From contig NZ_LDRU01000055.1 of NCBI RefSeq assembly GCF_001476285.1, positions 1 to 63,114 on the forward strand: 63,114 nucleotides of DNA, read 5' to 3'. The DNA comes from Microbacterium testaceum. Lineage in GTDB: Bacteria; Actinomycetota; Actinomycetes; Actinomycetales; Microbacteriaceae. The stretch's first letter is position 1. Every line of letters starts with the position of its first letter. The notes below the pieces were generated by a model. That model worked only from the letters and a program-made list of their open reading frames with translations, was not told the origin of the DNA and made no database searches. This document shows, in pieces, positions 8,749-17,851 of this stretch. Made by a program: the position numbers and the translations under genes.

Positions 8749-8770
8749 TGTCGGAGGCCCTGTCTAGGGT
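8749..8770 (+). promoter_or_regulatory. PafBC-type promoter of the M3 oligopeptidase (candidate)
   Basis: TGTCGGAG (8749-8756), 8 bases, TAGGGT (8765-8770), 6 bases, ATG 8777. The -10 is identical to the mycobacterial damage-promoter consensus TAGGGT. A GGAGG directly abuts the ATG, too close for normal Shine-Dalgarno pairing, which favours a leaderless mRNA. Confidence 0.72.
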
Positions 8771-8776
8771 CGGAGG

Positions 8777-10699
8777 ATGCCGATCACCGAACCTGCTCCG
8801 CTGCTCCTGCCCACGGACGCCGCCGGGTGGACGAGCTTCGTCACCGACCGTCCCGCCACCCGTCGCGCGCGTATCGATGCGATCGACGCCCGTCTCGCGA
8901 CGGCGGACGATCTGCCCACCGCCGAGCGGCTGGAGCTCTGGAACGACGCCGACATCGCCTTCGCCGAAGCGTTGTCCGAGGCGCACCTGCTGAGCGAGTC
9001 GCATCCGGATGCCGAGATCCGTCGCCTCGCGGAAGAACAGGTCCAGCAGTTCGAAGCCCTTCAGGCTCGGCGTCTGCTGGACCGGGGGCTGTGGAGGGCG
9101 TTCGCCGAGGCCGATGAGACCGGCCTCGGCGACGACGAGCTGCGGCTCCTCACGCACATCCGTCGCGACTTCCGGCGGGGTGGTGTCGATCTCGACGACG
9201 CAGCGCGCGAGCGCGTCCGCGAGCTGAGCGACCGCGACACCGAGTTGTCGTTGACGTTCTCGCGCCACATCCGTGAGGGCAGACGCGAGATCCGGGTGCC
9301 GGCGACCGCCCTCGACGGCTTGCCCGCTGACTTCGTCGCCGATCATCCGGTCGACGACGAGGGGAAGGTGACGTTGACGACCGAGTACACCGACCTCATG
9401 CCGGTGCGGGAATACGCCCGCGATCGCTCCACGCGCCATGCGCTGGTCGCCGCCTACAACGACCTGGCCTGCCCCGAGAACGAGCCCGTGCTCGCCGAGT
9501 TGCTGGCTGTGCGAGCGGAACGCGCCGCGCTGCTCGGATACGGCGACTGGGCCGATTACGAGACCGAGACGCGCATGATCGGATCGAGCGCCGCCGTCGA
9601 CGCGTTCCTGACGCGCGTGGCCGATGCGGCGGCGCCCGCGGCAGCGGTCGAGTACGACCGCATCCTCGAGCGGCTGCGCCGTGACGACCCGTCCGCTGAG
9701 GCCGTCACGATCGCTGACTTCTGGTACCTGTTGAGCGCCCTGAAGCGCGAGGAGTACGACGTCGACGCGCAGGTCGTGCGGTCCTACTTCCGGTTCGATC
9801 GCACGCTGGACGGCGTGCTCGAGACGACCGCGAGTTTGCTCGATGTCTCGTACGTGCCCGTCGACGCCCCGTCGTGGCATGACGACGTGCGCGCCTACGA
9901 CGTCGTGCGCGGCGACGAGCGGCTCGGCCGCATCCACCTCGATCTCCACCCGCGCGATGGAAAGTACAACCACGCCGCGTGCTTCCCGCTCGCGCCCGGA
10001 ATCTCCGGCCGATCCCTCCCCGAGGGTGTCCTGCTCTGCAATTTCTCACGCGGCCTGCTCGAGCACGACGAGGTCGTCACCTTCTTCCACGAGTTCGGTC
10101 ACCTCGTGCACGAGATCATCGGTGGCCACCAGCGGTGGGCACGGTTCACCGGCGTCGCGACCGAGTGGGACTTCGTCGAGGCGCCGAGCCAGCTGCTCGA
10201 GGAGTGGGCCTGGGATGCCGGGGTGCTGGCATCCTTCGCCCTGAACGACGCCGGAGAACCGATCCCCGCCGATCTCGTCGCCCGCATGCGGACGGCCGAC
10301 GCGTTCGGCCGTGCGCTCGAGGTGACACGCCAGCTCGGGCACGCGACGACGTCGTACCGCCTGCACGTCGAGCGCCCGTCCGATCTGCGGAGCGCCGTCG
10401 ACGGCTACTACCGGGCGGCCAGCCCCGTGACGCCTCTCGATGGCTCGCACTCTTATGCCGGTTTCGGCCACCTGACCGGATACGGCGCGTGCTACTACAC
10501 CTACCAGTGGAGCCTCGTGATCGCGCGCGATCTGCTCTCGGCCTTCGGCGACGACCTGTTCGACGCCGAGACCGCCGAGCGGTACCGCCGCGAGATCCTC
10601 GAGCCGGGCGGCTCGCGCGACGCGCGCGACCTCGTCACCGCTTTCCTCGGGCGAGAGAGCACCTTCGACGCCTACCGCGACTGGCTCGCGGGTTCCTGA
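8777..10699 (+). CDS. M3 family oligopeptidase (zinc metallopeptidase)
   Basis: 640 residues, the usual length for M3 (thimet oligopeptidase-like) enzymes, which cut short cytoplasmic peptides. The zinc site is HEFGH with His438, Glu439 and His442; the third ligand is probably Glu468 in DFVEAPSQ. The C-terminal half is typical of the family (GYYRAASP, YAGFGHLTGYGACYYTYQWS). No signal peptide. ATG 8777 is fixed by the promoter 6 bases upstream. It faces the threonine aldolase gene across a strong hairpin. The damage-type promoter is unexpected for a peptidase and might reflect turnover of damaged proteins, which is an inference. Confidence 0.93.
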   Translation: MPITEPAPLLLPTDAAGWTSFVTDRPATRRARIDAIDARLATADDLPTAERLELWNDADIAFAEALSEAHLLSESHPDAEIRRLAEEQVQQFEALQARRLLDRGLWRAFAEADETGLGDDELRLLTHIRRDFRRGGVDLDDAARERVRELSDRDTELSLTFSRHIREGRREIRVPATALDGLPADFVADHPVDDEGKVTLTTEYTDLMPVREYARDRSTRHALVAAYNDLACPENEPVLAELLAVRAERAALLGYGDWADYETETRMIGSSAAVDAFLTRVADAAAPAAAVEYDRILERLRRDDPSAEAVTIADFWYLLSALKREEYDVDAQVVRSYFRFDRTLDGVLETTASLLDVSYVPVDAPSWHDDVRAYDVVRGDERLGRIHLDLHPRDGKYNHAACFPLAPGISGRSLPEGVLLCNFSRGLLEHDEVVTFFHEFGHLVHEIIGGHQRWARFTGVATEWDFVEAPSQLLEEWAWDAGVLASFALNDAGEPIPADLVARMRTADAFGRALEVTRQLGHATTSYRLHVERPSDLRSAVDGYYRAASPVTPLDGSHSYAGFGHLTGYGACYYTYQWSLVIARDLLSAFGDDLFDAETAERYRREILEPGGSRDARDLVTAFLGRESTFDAYRDWLAGS

Positions 10700-10708
10700 G
10701 GCGGTGAG

Positions 10709-10741
10709 GGCCGTGGCATCCGGGGTTCGGATGCCACGGCC
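10709..10741. terminator. bidirectional terminator hairpin
   Basis: Perfect 13-bp inverted repeat (GGCCGTGGCATCC and its complement) with a 7-base loop, between the convergent M3 peptidase and threonine aldolase genes. No T-run, as is common for actinobacterial hairpin terminators. Both arms contain the over-represented word GGCATCC/GGATGCC. Confidence 0.75.
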
Positions 10742-10817
10742 ACTGGCTGGGGTGCGCGGCCTCCGCGCCGGGGTCGGGCGGTCGGCTCGGGCTCGGCTCG
10801 GTCCCGGGCGGGTCGCG

Positions 10818-11885
10818 TCAGGCCGACGTCTCGCGGGCGATCGCCGCGATGAAGGCGTCGATGTCGCTCTCGGTGGTGTCGAACGAGCACATCCAGCGCA
10901 CCTCGCGTCGCAGCTCGTCCCAATCGTAGAAACGGAAGCTCTCGCGCAGACGATCGGCGACACCCGCGGGAAGCGTCGCGAACACGCCGTTCGCCTGGGT
11001 CGGCTGGGTGAATTCGACGCCCTGGATCGACCCGTCTGCGAGGCCCGCCTCGACACCGGCGCGCAGGCGCTGCGCCATGGCGTTCGAGTGGCGCGCGTTG
11101 TGCAGCCACAGGTCGTTCTCGAGCAGGGCGACGAGCTGCGCCGAGACGAAGCGCATCTTGCTCGAGAGCTGCATGTCGAGCTTTCGCAGGTAGGTGAGCC
11201 CGGTGGATGCCGCAGGGTCGAGCACGACGATCGCCTCGCCGATCATGGCGCCGTTCTTCGTCCCGCCGAAGCTCAGCACGTCCACACCCGCGTCGCGCGT
11301 GAAGGTCCGCAGCGGCACGTCGAGGGCGGCCGCGGCATTGGAGATGCGAGCGCCGTCCATGTGCAGGCGCATGCCGTGCCCGTGGGCGTGGTCGGCCAGG
11401 GCGCGGATCTCGTCGACCGTGTACAGCGTGCCGAGCTCGGTCGACTGCGTGATCGAGACGACGAGCGGCTGCGCGCGGTGCTCGTCGCCCCATCCCCAGG
11501 CCTCGCGATCGACGAGATCAGGGGTGAGTTTCCCGTCGTCGGTGGGGACGGTCAGCAGCTTGATGCCGCCGACGCGCTCGGGGGCGCCGCCCTCGTCCAC
11601 GTTGATGTGGGCGGTGGAGGCCGAGATCACGGCGCCCCAGCGCGGCAGCATCGACTGCAGCCCGACGACGTTCGCTCCCGTGCCGTTGAAGACCGGATAG
11701 GCCTCGACCCCCTCGCCGAGGAGCCCGACGAAGAGCTCCTGCAGGCGAGCGGTGTAGACGTCTTCGCCGTAGGCGACCTGGTGGCCCTCGTTGGCCGCGG
11801 CGATCGCGGCGAGGACGTCGGGGTGGATGCCGGAGTAGTTGTCGGAGGCGAAACCGCGCACCGACACGTCGTGGAGGGAAGTCAC
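10818..11885 (-). CDS. low-specificity L-threonine aldolase
   Basis: 355 residues; PLP enzyme that splits L-threonine/allo-threonine to glycine and acetaldehyde. The PLP lysine is Lys210 in SFGGTKNG and the PLP-contacting stretch is LHMDGARISN (174-183), both typical of beta-eliminating lyase/threonine aldolase proteins. The GTG start (MTSLHDVSVRGFASDNYSG) follows TAGGCT by 6 bases and no Shine-Dalgarno sequence is present. The substrate stereochemistry cannot be read from sequence. Confidence 0.9.
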   Translation of the reverse strand: MTSLHDVSVRGFASDNYSGIHPDVLAAIAAANEGHQVAYGEDVYTARLQELFVGLLGEGVEAYPVFNGTGANVVGLQSMLPRWGAVISASTAHINVDEGGAPERVGGIKLLTVPTDDGKLTPDLVDREAWGWGDEHRAQPLVVSITQSTELGTLYTVDEIRALADHAHGHGMRLHMDGARISNAAAALDVPLRTFTRDAGVDVLSFGGTKNGAMIGEAIVVLDPAASTGLTYLRKLDMQLSSKMRFVSAQLVALLENDLWLHNARHSNAMAQRLRAGVEAGLADGSIQGVEFTQPTQANGVFATLPAGVADRLRESFRFYDWDELRREVRWMCSFDTTESDIDAFIAAIARETSA

Positions 11886-11891
11886 GGTCCC

Positions 11892-11897
11892 AGCCTA
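11892..11897 (-). promoter_or_regulatory. -10 hexamer for a leaderless start (threonine aldolase)
   Basis: Minus strand TAGGCT, 6 bases, GTG 11885. No TGTCGG element at the PafBC distance, so this is an ordinary leaderless promoter candidate. Confidence 0.5.
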
Positions 11898-11968
11898 ACT
11901 TCGGCCTCTTATCCCCAGCCGGGCAGATCGACGAACCATCCCCCGATCGGTGCCGAGGTGCAGCCGTG

Positions 11969-11990
11969 TGTCGGAGGGCCCGACGAGAAT
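11969..11990 (+). promoter_or_regulatory. PafBC-type promoter of the SNF2 helicase (candidate)
   Basis: TGTCGGAG (11969-11976), 8 bases, GAGAAT (11985-11990), 6 bases, ATG 11997. The first base of the -10 is G rather than T; the other features are exact. Confidence 0.62.
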
Positions 11991-11996
11991 GAGGGG

Positions 11997-14900
11997 ATGC
12001 ACCTGGACCCCGAAGCGCTCAGCATCGCGGGCGAGATTTTCTCGCCCGCGGCGATGACGCGCGCAGACCGGCTCCTCGTCTACGGCTCCGTCGAGGTCGG
12101 CGATGTGAAGACGATCGGCGACGTCCGAGTGGTGACCGCGCAGTCCTTCGGCGCGGCGGGGTACGAGCACCTCGAGCTGCGGGTTCCCGGCGATGTCGCG
12201 CGGCTGTCGGGGTGGTGCTCGTGCGGGCGAGGGCCCGAATGCGAGCACTCCTGCGCGGCGGCGCTCCTGCTGTTCGACCGGTTGATCGCGGCCGGGCGAC
12301 CGCCGCGGCCAGAGTGGCAGCGCTCCCTCGACGAGCTCTTCCTCTCCGCCCCGCCCGCCGACGAAGAGCCCCCGTTCGAGCTCTGTCTGTTCCTGTCGAT
12401 CCGCCGCGGGGGCGGGCACGGGCGCAGCACTGCTCTCACCCTGACGGCGCGTCCCGGCGTGCGCGGTACGCGAGGCACGTGGATCAAGGGGCGCGCCGGG
12501 TGGTCGGCTCTCGCGGCGCTGCCGGCCGATCCTGCGGCCCGCGCCGCCCTCGACAGCCTGGGCCGCCTCGGCCGGTCCGGACCGGGTGCGTTCCTCTCCG
12601 ACGAATGGATGCCGCTCTCCGCCGTCCCACCGCACTCGCTGTGGATGCAGCTCGACGCCGTTCTCGCAGCCGGCGTCCCGATCGTCTCCGGTTCCGGCAT
12701 GCACCACCCGGTGGACATCCCCGCCGAGGCCGTCCGCGCCGCTGTCGCGCTCGAGCGACGCGGGTCGAGCCTGCAGATGCGCGGCATCGTGGAGGGCGTC
12801 GCCGAAGAGGTCGCCTCGCTGTCGTCCTGGGTCGTGGGCGACCCGGCCGTCGCCGTCGCCTTCGTCGCCGATCGCGACGGCGCCGACGAAAGGATCACGC
12901 TCGCGCGACTGTCGACCCCGGCGCCCGCACCCGTGCGCGGACTCCTCGCCCGCCCGAACGCGCTCACCATCGATGCGACGAGCGCCGACACCTTCCTGGC
13001 CGACTACCTGCCGCGCCTCCAGCTCGATGCGCCCGTCGTGTCGCCACGTGGCACCGTCGAGGTGCCCGCCGCTCCTCTGCCGGTACTCGAACTCCTCGTC
13101 GATCATCAGGGCGAGGGTGCATCGATCTCGGCGCGGTGGGATCGCTCGTCCACGCGCGGCCGCCACCACCCCGAGCACGAGAGCGCCGTGTGGGCGGCCG
13201 CCTCCGCCGTCGCCTCCGATGCGCGGATCATCCTCCCTGAGCCGTACCCGTCGGGAAAGACGCCTCCGAGGCCGCTCGTTCCGGCGGCGGCGGCGATCCT
13301 CTCCGTCGAGGTGCTGCCGCGCCTCCGCGAGATCGATCATGTGCGCGTGCTCGTCACCGGCTCGGCACGGGACTACCGCGCGGCACCCGAGGCTCCGGTC
13401 GTCGAGCTGACCACCGCCACCGACGACGGCAGTGACTGGTTCGATCTTCACGCGCGGGTGAGCGTCGGCGACGTCGAGGTCGACTTCACCGACCTGTACA
13501 CGGCATTGGCGCTGGGCGACAGGGTGCTCTTCCTCGGCGACGGAGAGTACGTCCGCCTCGACACCCCCGAGTTCGCGCGCTTGCGAGCGGTCATCGACGA
13601 GGCCCGGACGCTCGCCGACCGGCCGGAGTCGCAGCTGAAGCTCAACAGGTACAACGTCGGCCTGTGGGACGACCTGTCGGAGCTGGGCATGATCGCCGCG
13701 CAAGAGGCCGAGTGGTGGCTGCGGGTGAGGGGGCTCACCGACGAGGCAGCGCTCGAGACCGTCGATCCGCCGGCGGGCCTTCGTGCGACGCTGCGCGACT
13801 ACCAGCGTGCGGGTCTCGACTGGCTGCACTTCCTGCGCACACAGGGACTCGGCGGCGTCCTGGCCGACGACATGGGTCTCGGCAAGACGGTGCAGACGAT
13901 CGCCATGATGGAGGCGGCACGCGCCGCGGATCCGACCATGGCGCCGTTCCTCATCGTCGCTCCGACGAGCGTCGTCGGGAACTGGGCCCGCGAGTGCGCG
14001 ACGTTCGCGCCGGGCCTCGACGTGCGCGTCGTCACGGCGACGCAGGCGCGACGGGCGACGAGCATCCAAGAGACGGCCGCCGGGGCGCACGTCGTCGTCA
14101 CGAGCTATGCGCTGTTCCGACTCGAGCAGGAGCAGTACGCCGAGGCCGACTGGTCCGGGCTGGTGCTCGACGAGGCGCAGCAGATCAAGAACCCCGCCTC
14201 TCGCGGCTATCGCGCCGCCCGGGCGCTGTCGGTGCCCTTCACGTTGGTCATCACGGGCACCCCGATGGAGAACAACCTCCTCGAGCTGTGGGCCCTCATG
14301 TCGCTCGTCGCTCCGGGACTCCTCGGGACGCGCGAATCCTTCACGACCCTCTATCGGACGCCGATCGAGAAGCACTCCGACGCCGCGCGCCTCGACCTCC
14401 TGCGTCGCCGGATCCGTCCATTCCTGCTGCGGCGCACGAAGGATCTCGTCGCGTCGGAGCTTCCCCCGAAGCAAGAGACCATCATCGAGGTCTCCCTCCA
14501 CCCGACGCACCGCAAGCTCTATGACCGGCGCTTCCACCGGGAGCGGCAGCGTCTGCTCGGGCTGCTCGACGACGCCGAGGGAAACAGCTTCGCGATCTTC
14601 CGATCGCTGACGATGCTCCGGCAGCTGGCGCTCGATCCCGCCCTGGTCGACGAGGGAGAGGCCCCGTCCGCGAAGCTCGACGCCCTGGAGGAGTTGTTGG
14701 TCGAGGCCGCCGCCGAAGGGCACCGCGTCCTGGTACTGAGCCAGTTCACGCGTTTCCTCCGCGCCGCCCGGGAGCGCTGCACCGAGGCGGGACTCGCCTC
14801 GGGATATCTCGACGGCACGACCACGAACCGGCAGGTCGAGATCGATCGGTTCCGTGAGGGTGACGACCCCGCCTTCTTCGTGTCGTTGAAGGCGGGTGGC

Positions 14901-15188
14901 GTCGGGCTCAATCTGGTCGAGGCCGACTACGTGGTGCTGCTCGACCCGTGGTGGAACCCCGCCGTCGAAGACCAGGCGATCGACCGCGCGCACCGGATCG
15001 GGCAGACGCGCCCGGTGATCGTGTACCGCCTCGTCGCGGCGGAGACCGTCGAAGAGAAGGTGGTCGCGTTGCGCGAGGCCAAGGCCGAGCTGTTCTCGCG
15101 CGTCCTCGACGGCGGCAGTGACGAGGGTGGATCCTTCGCGGGGGGACCGCGCCTCACCGCCGACGACATCCGGAGCCTGCTGGACTGA
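11997..15188 (+). CDS. SNF2/Swi2-type helicase with N-terminal SWIM zinc finger
   Basis: 1063 residues. A SWIM-type finger lies near the N-terminus (Cys74, Cys76, then CEH near 83-85). The SNF2 ATPase core follows: DDMGLGKT with the Walker Lys near 629, DEAQ at 725-728 in place of DEAH, a GTPMENN stretch, and the C-terminal helicase region with DPWWNPAVEDQA and DRAHRIGQ. Bacterial SWIM-SNF2 proteins are thought to remodel nucleoprotein complexes or RNA polymerase-DNA complexes; a repair role here is inferred from the promoter. The frame is open far upstream, but ATG 11997 is chosen because it sits 6 bases after a promoter hexamer and upstream translation overlaps the divergent aldolase gene. 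Confidence 0.93.
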   Translation: MHLDPEALSIAGEIFSPAAMTRADRLLVYGSVEVGDVKTIGDVRVVTAQSFGAAGYEHLELRVPGDVARLSGWCSCGRGPECEHSCAAALLLFDRLIAAGRPPRPEWQRSLDELFLSAPPADEEPPFELCLFLSIRRGGGHGRSTALTLTARPGVRGTRGTWIKGRAGWSALAALPADPAARAALDSLGRLGRSGPGAFLSDEWMPLSAVPPHSLWMQLDAVLAAGVPIVSGSGMHHPVDIPAEAVRAAVALERRGSSLQMRGIVEGVAEEVASLSSWVVGDPAVAVAFVADRDGADERITLARLSTPAPAPVRGLLARPNALTIDATSADTFLADYLPRLQLDAPVVSPRGTVEVPAAPLPVLELLVDHQGEGASISARWDRSSTRGRHHPEHESAVWAAASAVASDARIILPEPYPSGKTPPRPLVPAAAAILSVEVLPRLREIDHVRVLVTGSARDYRAAPEAPVVELTTATDDGSDWFDLHARVSVGDVEVDFTDLYTALALGDRVLFLGDGEYVRLDTPEFARLRAVIDEARTLADRPESQLKLNRYNVGLWDDLSELGMIAAQEAEWWLRVRGLTDEAALETVDPPAGLRATLRDYQRAGLDWLHFLRTQGLGGVLADDMGLGKTVQTIAMMEAARAADPTMAPFLIVAPTSVVGNWARECATFAPGLDVRVVTATQARRATSIQETAAGAHVVVTSYALFRLEQEQYAEADWSGLVLDEAQQIKNPASRGYRAARALSVPFTLVITGTPMENNLLELWALMSLVAPGLLGTRESFTTLYRTPIEKHSDAARLDLLRRRIRPFLLRRTKDLVASELPPKQETIIEVSLHPTHRKLYDRRFHRERQRLLGLLDDAEGNSFAIFRSLTMLRQLALDPALVDEGEAPSAKLDALEELLVEAAAEGHRVLVLSQFTRFLRAARERCTEAGLASGYLDGTTTNRQVEIDRFREGDDPAFFVSLKAGGVGLNLVEADYVVLLDPWWNPAVEDQAIDRAHRIGQTRPVIVYRLVAAETVEEKVVALREAKAELFSRVLDGGSDEGGSFAGGPRLTADDIRSLLD

Positions 15189-15281
15189 CGTCCTGCGACG
15201 CCCAGTGGCCCCGGGGATGGTCCGTTCGACGGCCCCGGCATGGCGGCCGCCGGACTCTCGCAACGACGGGCGTCTGGCCGA

Positions 15282-15303
15282 TGTCGGAGGTCGGGTCTAC
15301 CGT
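15282..15303 (+). promoter_or_regulatory. PafBC-type promoter of the MFS transporter (candidate)
   Basis: TGTCGGAG (15282-15289), 8 bases, TACCGT (15298-15303), 6 bases, ATG 15310. Every element fits. Confidence 0.68.
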
Positions 15304-15309
15304 GTGGCT

Positions 15310-16899
15310 ATGTCCGCCGAACCGTCTTCCGCCGCCGTCGTCGCGGGCGCTCCCACGGGTGGAAACCGCACGTTCCTCGCGGTTCTCGTCAACACCGCCG
15401 CGGCCAACGTCACCACGAGCTTCCTGTGGTTCGCCCTCACCTTCTGGGTCTACCTCGAGACGCGTTCTGTCCTGGCCACCGGCATCGTCGGCGGCGCGTA
15501 CATGCTTCTCCTCGCCGTGTTCGCGATGGTCTTCGGCTCGATCGTCGACCGACACCGCAAGCACCGCGTCATGGTGTTCTCCGGGCTCGTCACCCTGACG
15601 GCGTTCCTCGTCGCCGGCGCGCTGTGGCTGGCTTTCCCCGAGTCGGCCCTGCTCGATCTCGGCGGACCGTGGTTCTGGGTGTTCTCCGCGGTCATCCTCG
15701 CGGGCGCTGTCGTCGAGAACATGCGGAACATCGCCCTGTCCACCACCGTCACCCTTCTCGTGCCGGTCGAACGTCACGCCAACGCGAACGGTCTCGTCGG
15801 GACGGTCCAAGGCCTGGCGTTCGTGGTCACGAGCGTCTTCAGCGGCCTCTCCGTCGGGTTCCTCGGCATGGGCGGAACGCTGGCCATCGCTATCGGGCTC
15901 ACGCTCGCCGCACTCGTGCACCTGCTCACCATCCGCATCGCCGAAGAGAAGCCGGCGGCAGGGGCCGAACCGGGGCCGATCGTCGATCTGCGCGGAGCGT
16001 GGCGCGCCGTCCGGGCGGCCCCCGGGCTCATCGCGCTCATCATCTTCTCGACCTTCAACAACCTCATCGGTGGCGTCTACATGGCGCTGATGGACCCGTA
16101 CGGGCTCGACCTCTACCGATGGGAGATCGACGGACGGGTCTACAACGCCGAAGTCTGGGGCGTCGTCCTCGCGATCACCGCGACGGGCTTCATCGTCGGA
16201 GGCGGCCTCGTCGCGAAGTTCGGCCTCGGTCCAAATCCCATCCGCACGATGCTGTGGGTCGTCATCGGGATGGGCGTGCTCGGGGCGATCTTCACCCTGC
16301 GGGAATGGGGGTGGCTCTTCGCGGTGGGGATCTGGGTCTACATGGCACTTATCCCGGTCGTCGAGTCCGCCGAGCAGACCGTCATTCAGAAAGTCGTGCC
16401 CTTCGCCACTCAGGGGCGGGTGTTCGGATTCGCCGCCGCCGCCGAGTCGGCCGCAGCGCCGGTGACGTCGTTCCTGATCGCGCCGATCGCGGCCTTCGCG
16501 ATCATCCCCTACATGGACGGCGACACGGGGAAGGCAACCTGGGGTTGGCTGCTCGGCGAGGGGCACTCCCGCGGCATCGCGCTCGTCTTCGTCTTCGCGG
16601 GTCTCTTCATGGTGATCGCGGCTTCCCTTGCTTTCCTTACCCGCTCCTACCGCACGCTCTCTCTTCAGTACCGCACGGCCGAGGTGAACGCCGAGGTCGT
16701 CGAGACGGGCGTTTCGGATGCCGAGGGCACCACGTCGTCCGTGCCCCCGCGGCCGGGCCCAGACGGCGATGTCGCGCCGAGCGGTCCTCCACCCGAGGTC
16801 CAGCGAACGGTCGAGACCACCGTTGGTCACACCGCCCGTGCTGACGGACACGGGGACGCGAGGATAGCCCCCGCCGCGCCGGATCGTGGGCGGGACTGA
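15310..16899 (+). CDS. MFS transporter, EntS/MFS_3-like exporter
   Basis: 529 residues with about 12 membrane segments and an MFS motif A (GSIVDRHRKHRVM) in the loop after the second segment. The N-terminal half resembles the enterobactin-exporter-like MFS_3 group. A hydrophilic Pro/Glu-rich C-terminal tail of about 75 residues follows the last membrane segment. ATG 15310 is fixed by the upstream promoter; no Shine-Dalgarno is visible. It probably exports a small molecule or drug; the substrate is unknown. Convergent with the SDR gene. Confidence 0.85.
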   Translation: MSAEPSSAAVVAGAPTGGNRTFLAVLVNTAAANVTTSFLWFALTFWVYLETRSVLATGIVGGAYMLLLAVFAMVFGSIVDRHRKHRVMVFSGLVTLTAFLVAGALWLAFPESALLDLGGPWFWVFSAVILAGAVVENMRNIALSTTVTLLVPVERHANANGLVGTVQGLAFVVTSVFSGLSVGFLGMGGTLAIAIGLTLAALVHLLTIRIAEEKPAAGAEPGPIVDLRGAWRAVRAAPGLIALIIFSTFNNLIGGVYMALMDPYGLDLYRWEIDGRVYNAEVWGVVLAITATGFIVGGGLVAKFGLGPNPIRTMLWVVIGMGVLGAIFTLREWGWLFAVGIWVYMALIPVVESAEQTVIQKVVPFATQGRVFGFAAAAESAAAPVTSFLIAPIAAFAIIPYMDGDTGKATWGWLLGEGHSRGIALVFVFAGLFMVIAASLAFLTRSYRTLSLQYRTAEVNAEVVETGVSDAEGTTSSVPPRPGPDGDVAPSGPPPEVQRTVETTVGHTARADGHGDARIAPAAPDRGRD

Positions 16900-16991
16900 G
16901 GGGGCACCACACACGTCGGCGCGAAGACGAGACCTGCGCTCTCGACGACGCGTATCGGTTCGGGACGGACGGACGTGCCCGCCCGGCGGGG

Positions 16992-17690
16992 TCAGTCCGC
17001 CCCCTCGATCCCGATCACCACGTCGTTCAGCACGGCGGCCTCGTCGTCCCACAGAGCAAGGAAGGAGGCGGCCAGAGCATCCTCGAGGCCGGCGAGGCTC
17101 TTGACCCGGAAGATGACGGCCGCCGCCGTGGGTTCCCGCGCCGCGTCGCGCGCGTCTTTCGCATAGCCCTGACCGACCGCGCGAACCCAGGTCTCCGAGG
17201 CGGCCTTCACCGTCGCGTAGTTGGCGCCGCCCGCGAGGGGGCGCGCGACCGAGGTCGAAGAGACGATCGCCAAGCGGCCGGCATCCGAGGTTCTGAGGTC
17301 TTCGTCGAAGGAGCGGCTCACGTGCCGCAGAGCCGTGAGCGAGCGCAAGAGGAACGCGAAGTCGTCGTCGCTCTGACCCGCGAGTCCGCCGCCTCCGCGC
17401 CAACCGCCGACGAGGTGCAGAAGACCGTCGACCCGGCCGTGTGCCGAATGCACGTGATCAACAAGGGCGTCGACCGCGTCGGAATCGGTGAGGTCGCAGC
17501 GTCGAACCGCGACGCCGGGGACCTCGGCCGCGACCGACGCCAGGCGGTCGTCGTCGCTGCCGACGACCACCACGCGAGCCCCGGCGTCGAGCAGCACCCG
17601 GGCGGCGGAGCGTCCCGCAGCGCTCGTGCCGCCCGCCAGGAGCACCAGTCGGTCCCGCACGCCTTCGTCCATGGCCACCACGTCGGTCAT
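16992..17690 (-). CDS. short-chain dehydrogenase/reductase (SDR) family protein
   Basis: 232 residues from ATG 17690, slightly short for an SDR. The Rossmann glycine stretch is LLAGGTSAAGRSAA near the N-terminus, the catalytic Tyr and Lys are in NYATVK, and the catalytic Ser is in IVSSTSV. Two Met codons in a row precede MTDVVAMDEG; the second (17690) gives a normal 5-base distance to GGAGG, so I chose it. The glycine motif differs from the classical TGxxxGxG. The substrate is unknown. Upstream lies a 57-bp palindrome (17759-17815) that could affect its expression. Confidence 0.82.
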   Translation of the reverse strand: MTDVVAMDEGVRDRLVLLAGGTSAAGRSAARVLLDAGARVVVVGSDDDRLASVAAEVPGVAVRRCDLTDSDAVDALVDHVHSAHGRVDGLLHLVGGWRGGGGLAGQSDDDFAFLLRSLTALRHVSRSFDEDLRTSDAGRLAIVSSTSVARPLAGGANYATVKAASETWVRAVGQGYAKDARDAAREPTAAAVIFRVKSLAGLEDALAASFLALWDDEAAVLNDVVIGIEGAD

Positions 17691-17758
17691 CATCGCCTCC
17701 CTCATCCAGTGTGTCCCGCCCCGCGCGCCCCGTCGAGGCCGTTCGCGCCCACCCTCGT

Positions 17759-17815
17759 CGAGTGTCCAAGAAACGCCGTGTGGCCGTGGGCGGTTATGTC
17801 GTGTTCTGGACACTC
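17759..17815. repeat. 57-bp palindromic element
   Basis: Outer arms CGAGTGTCC / GGACACTCG pair perfectly. After one bulged base AGAA pairs with TTCT, and a small inner stem CGCC / GGCG encloses the centre. It lies in the 161-bp space between the 17852-19261 gene (ending) and the SDR gene (starting), both on the minus strand. It may be a terminator, an operator or a dispersed repeat unit. Confidence 0.6.
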
Positions 17816-17851
17816 GCCGGGGGAAACCCGCCGCGGGGGCGGAGCGGCGCC

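Noticed and set aside
11837..11850. TGTCGGAG inside the threonine aldolase gene
   Set aside because: It lies in coding sequence with no -10 hexamer at the right distance; the same applies to TGTCGGTG inside rpoB near 46427 and inside the SNF2 gene near 14229.
16900..16991. Terminator between the MFS and SDR genes
   Set aside because: Only a 6-bp GGGCAC/GTGCCC pairing about 60 bases apart is visible, too weak to call.
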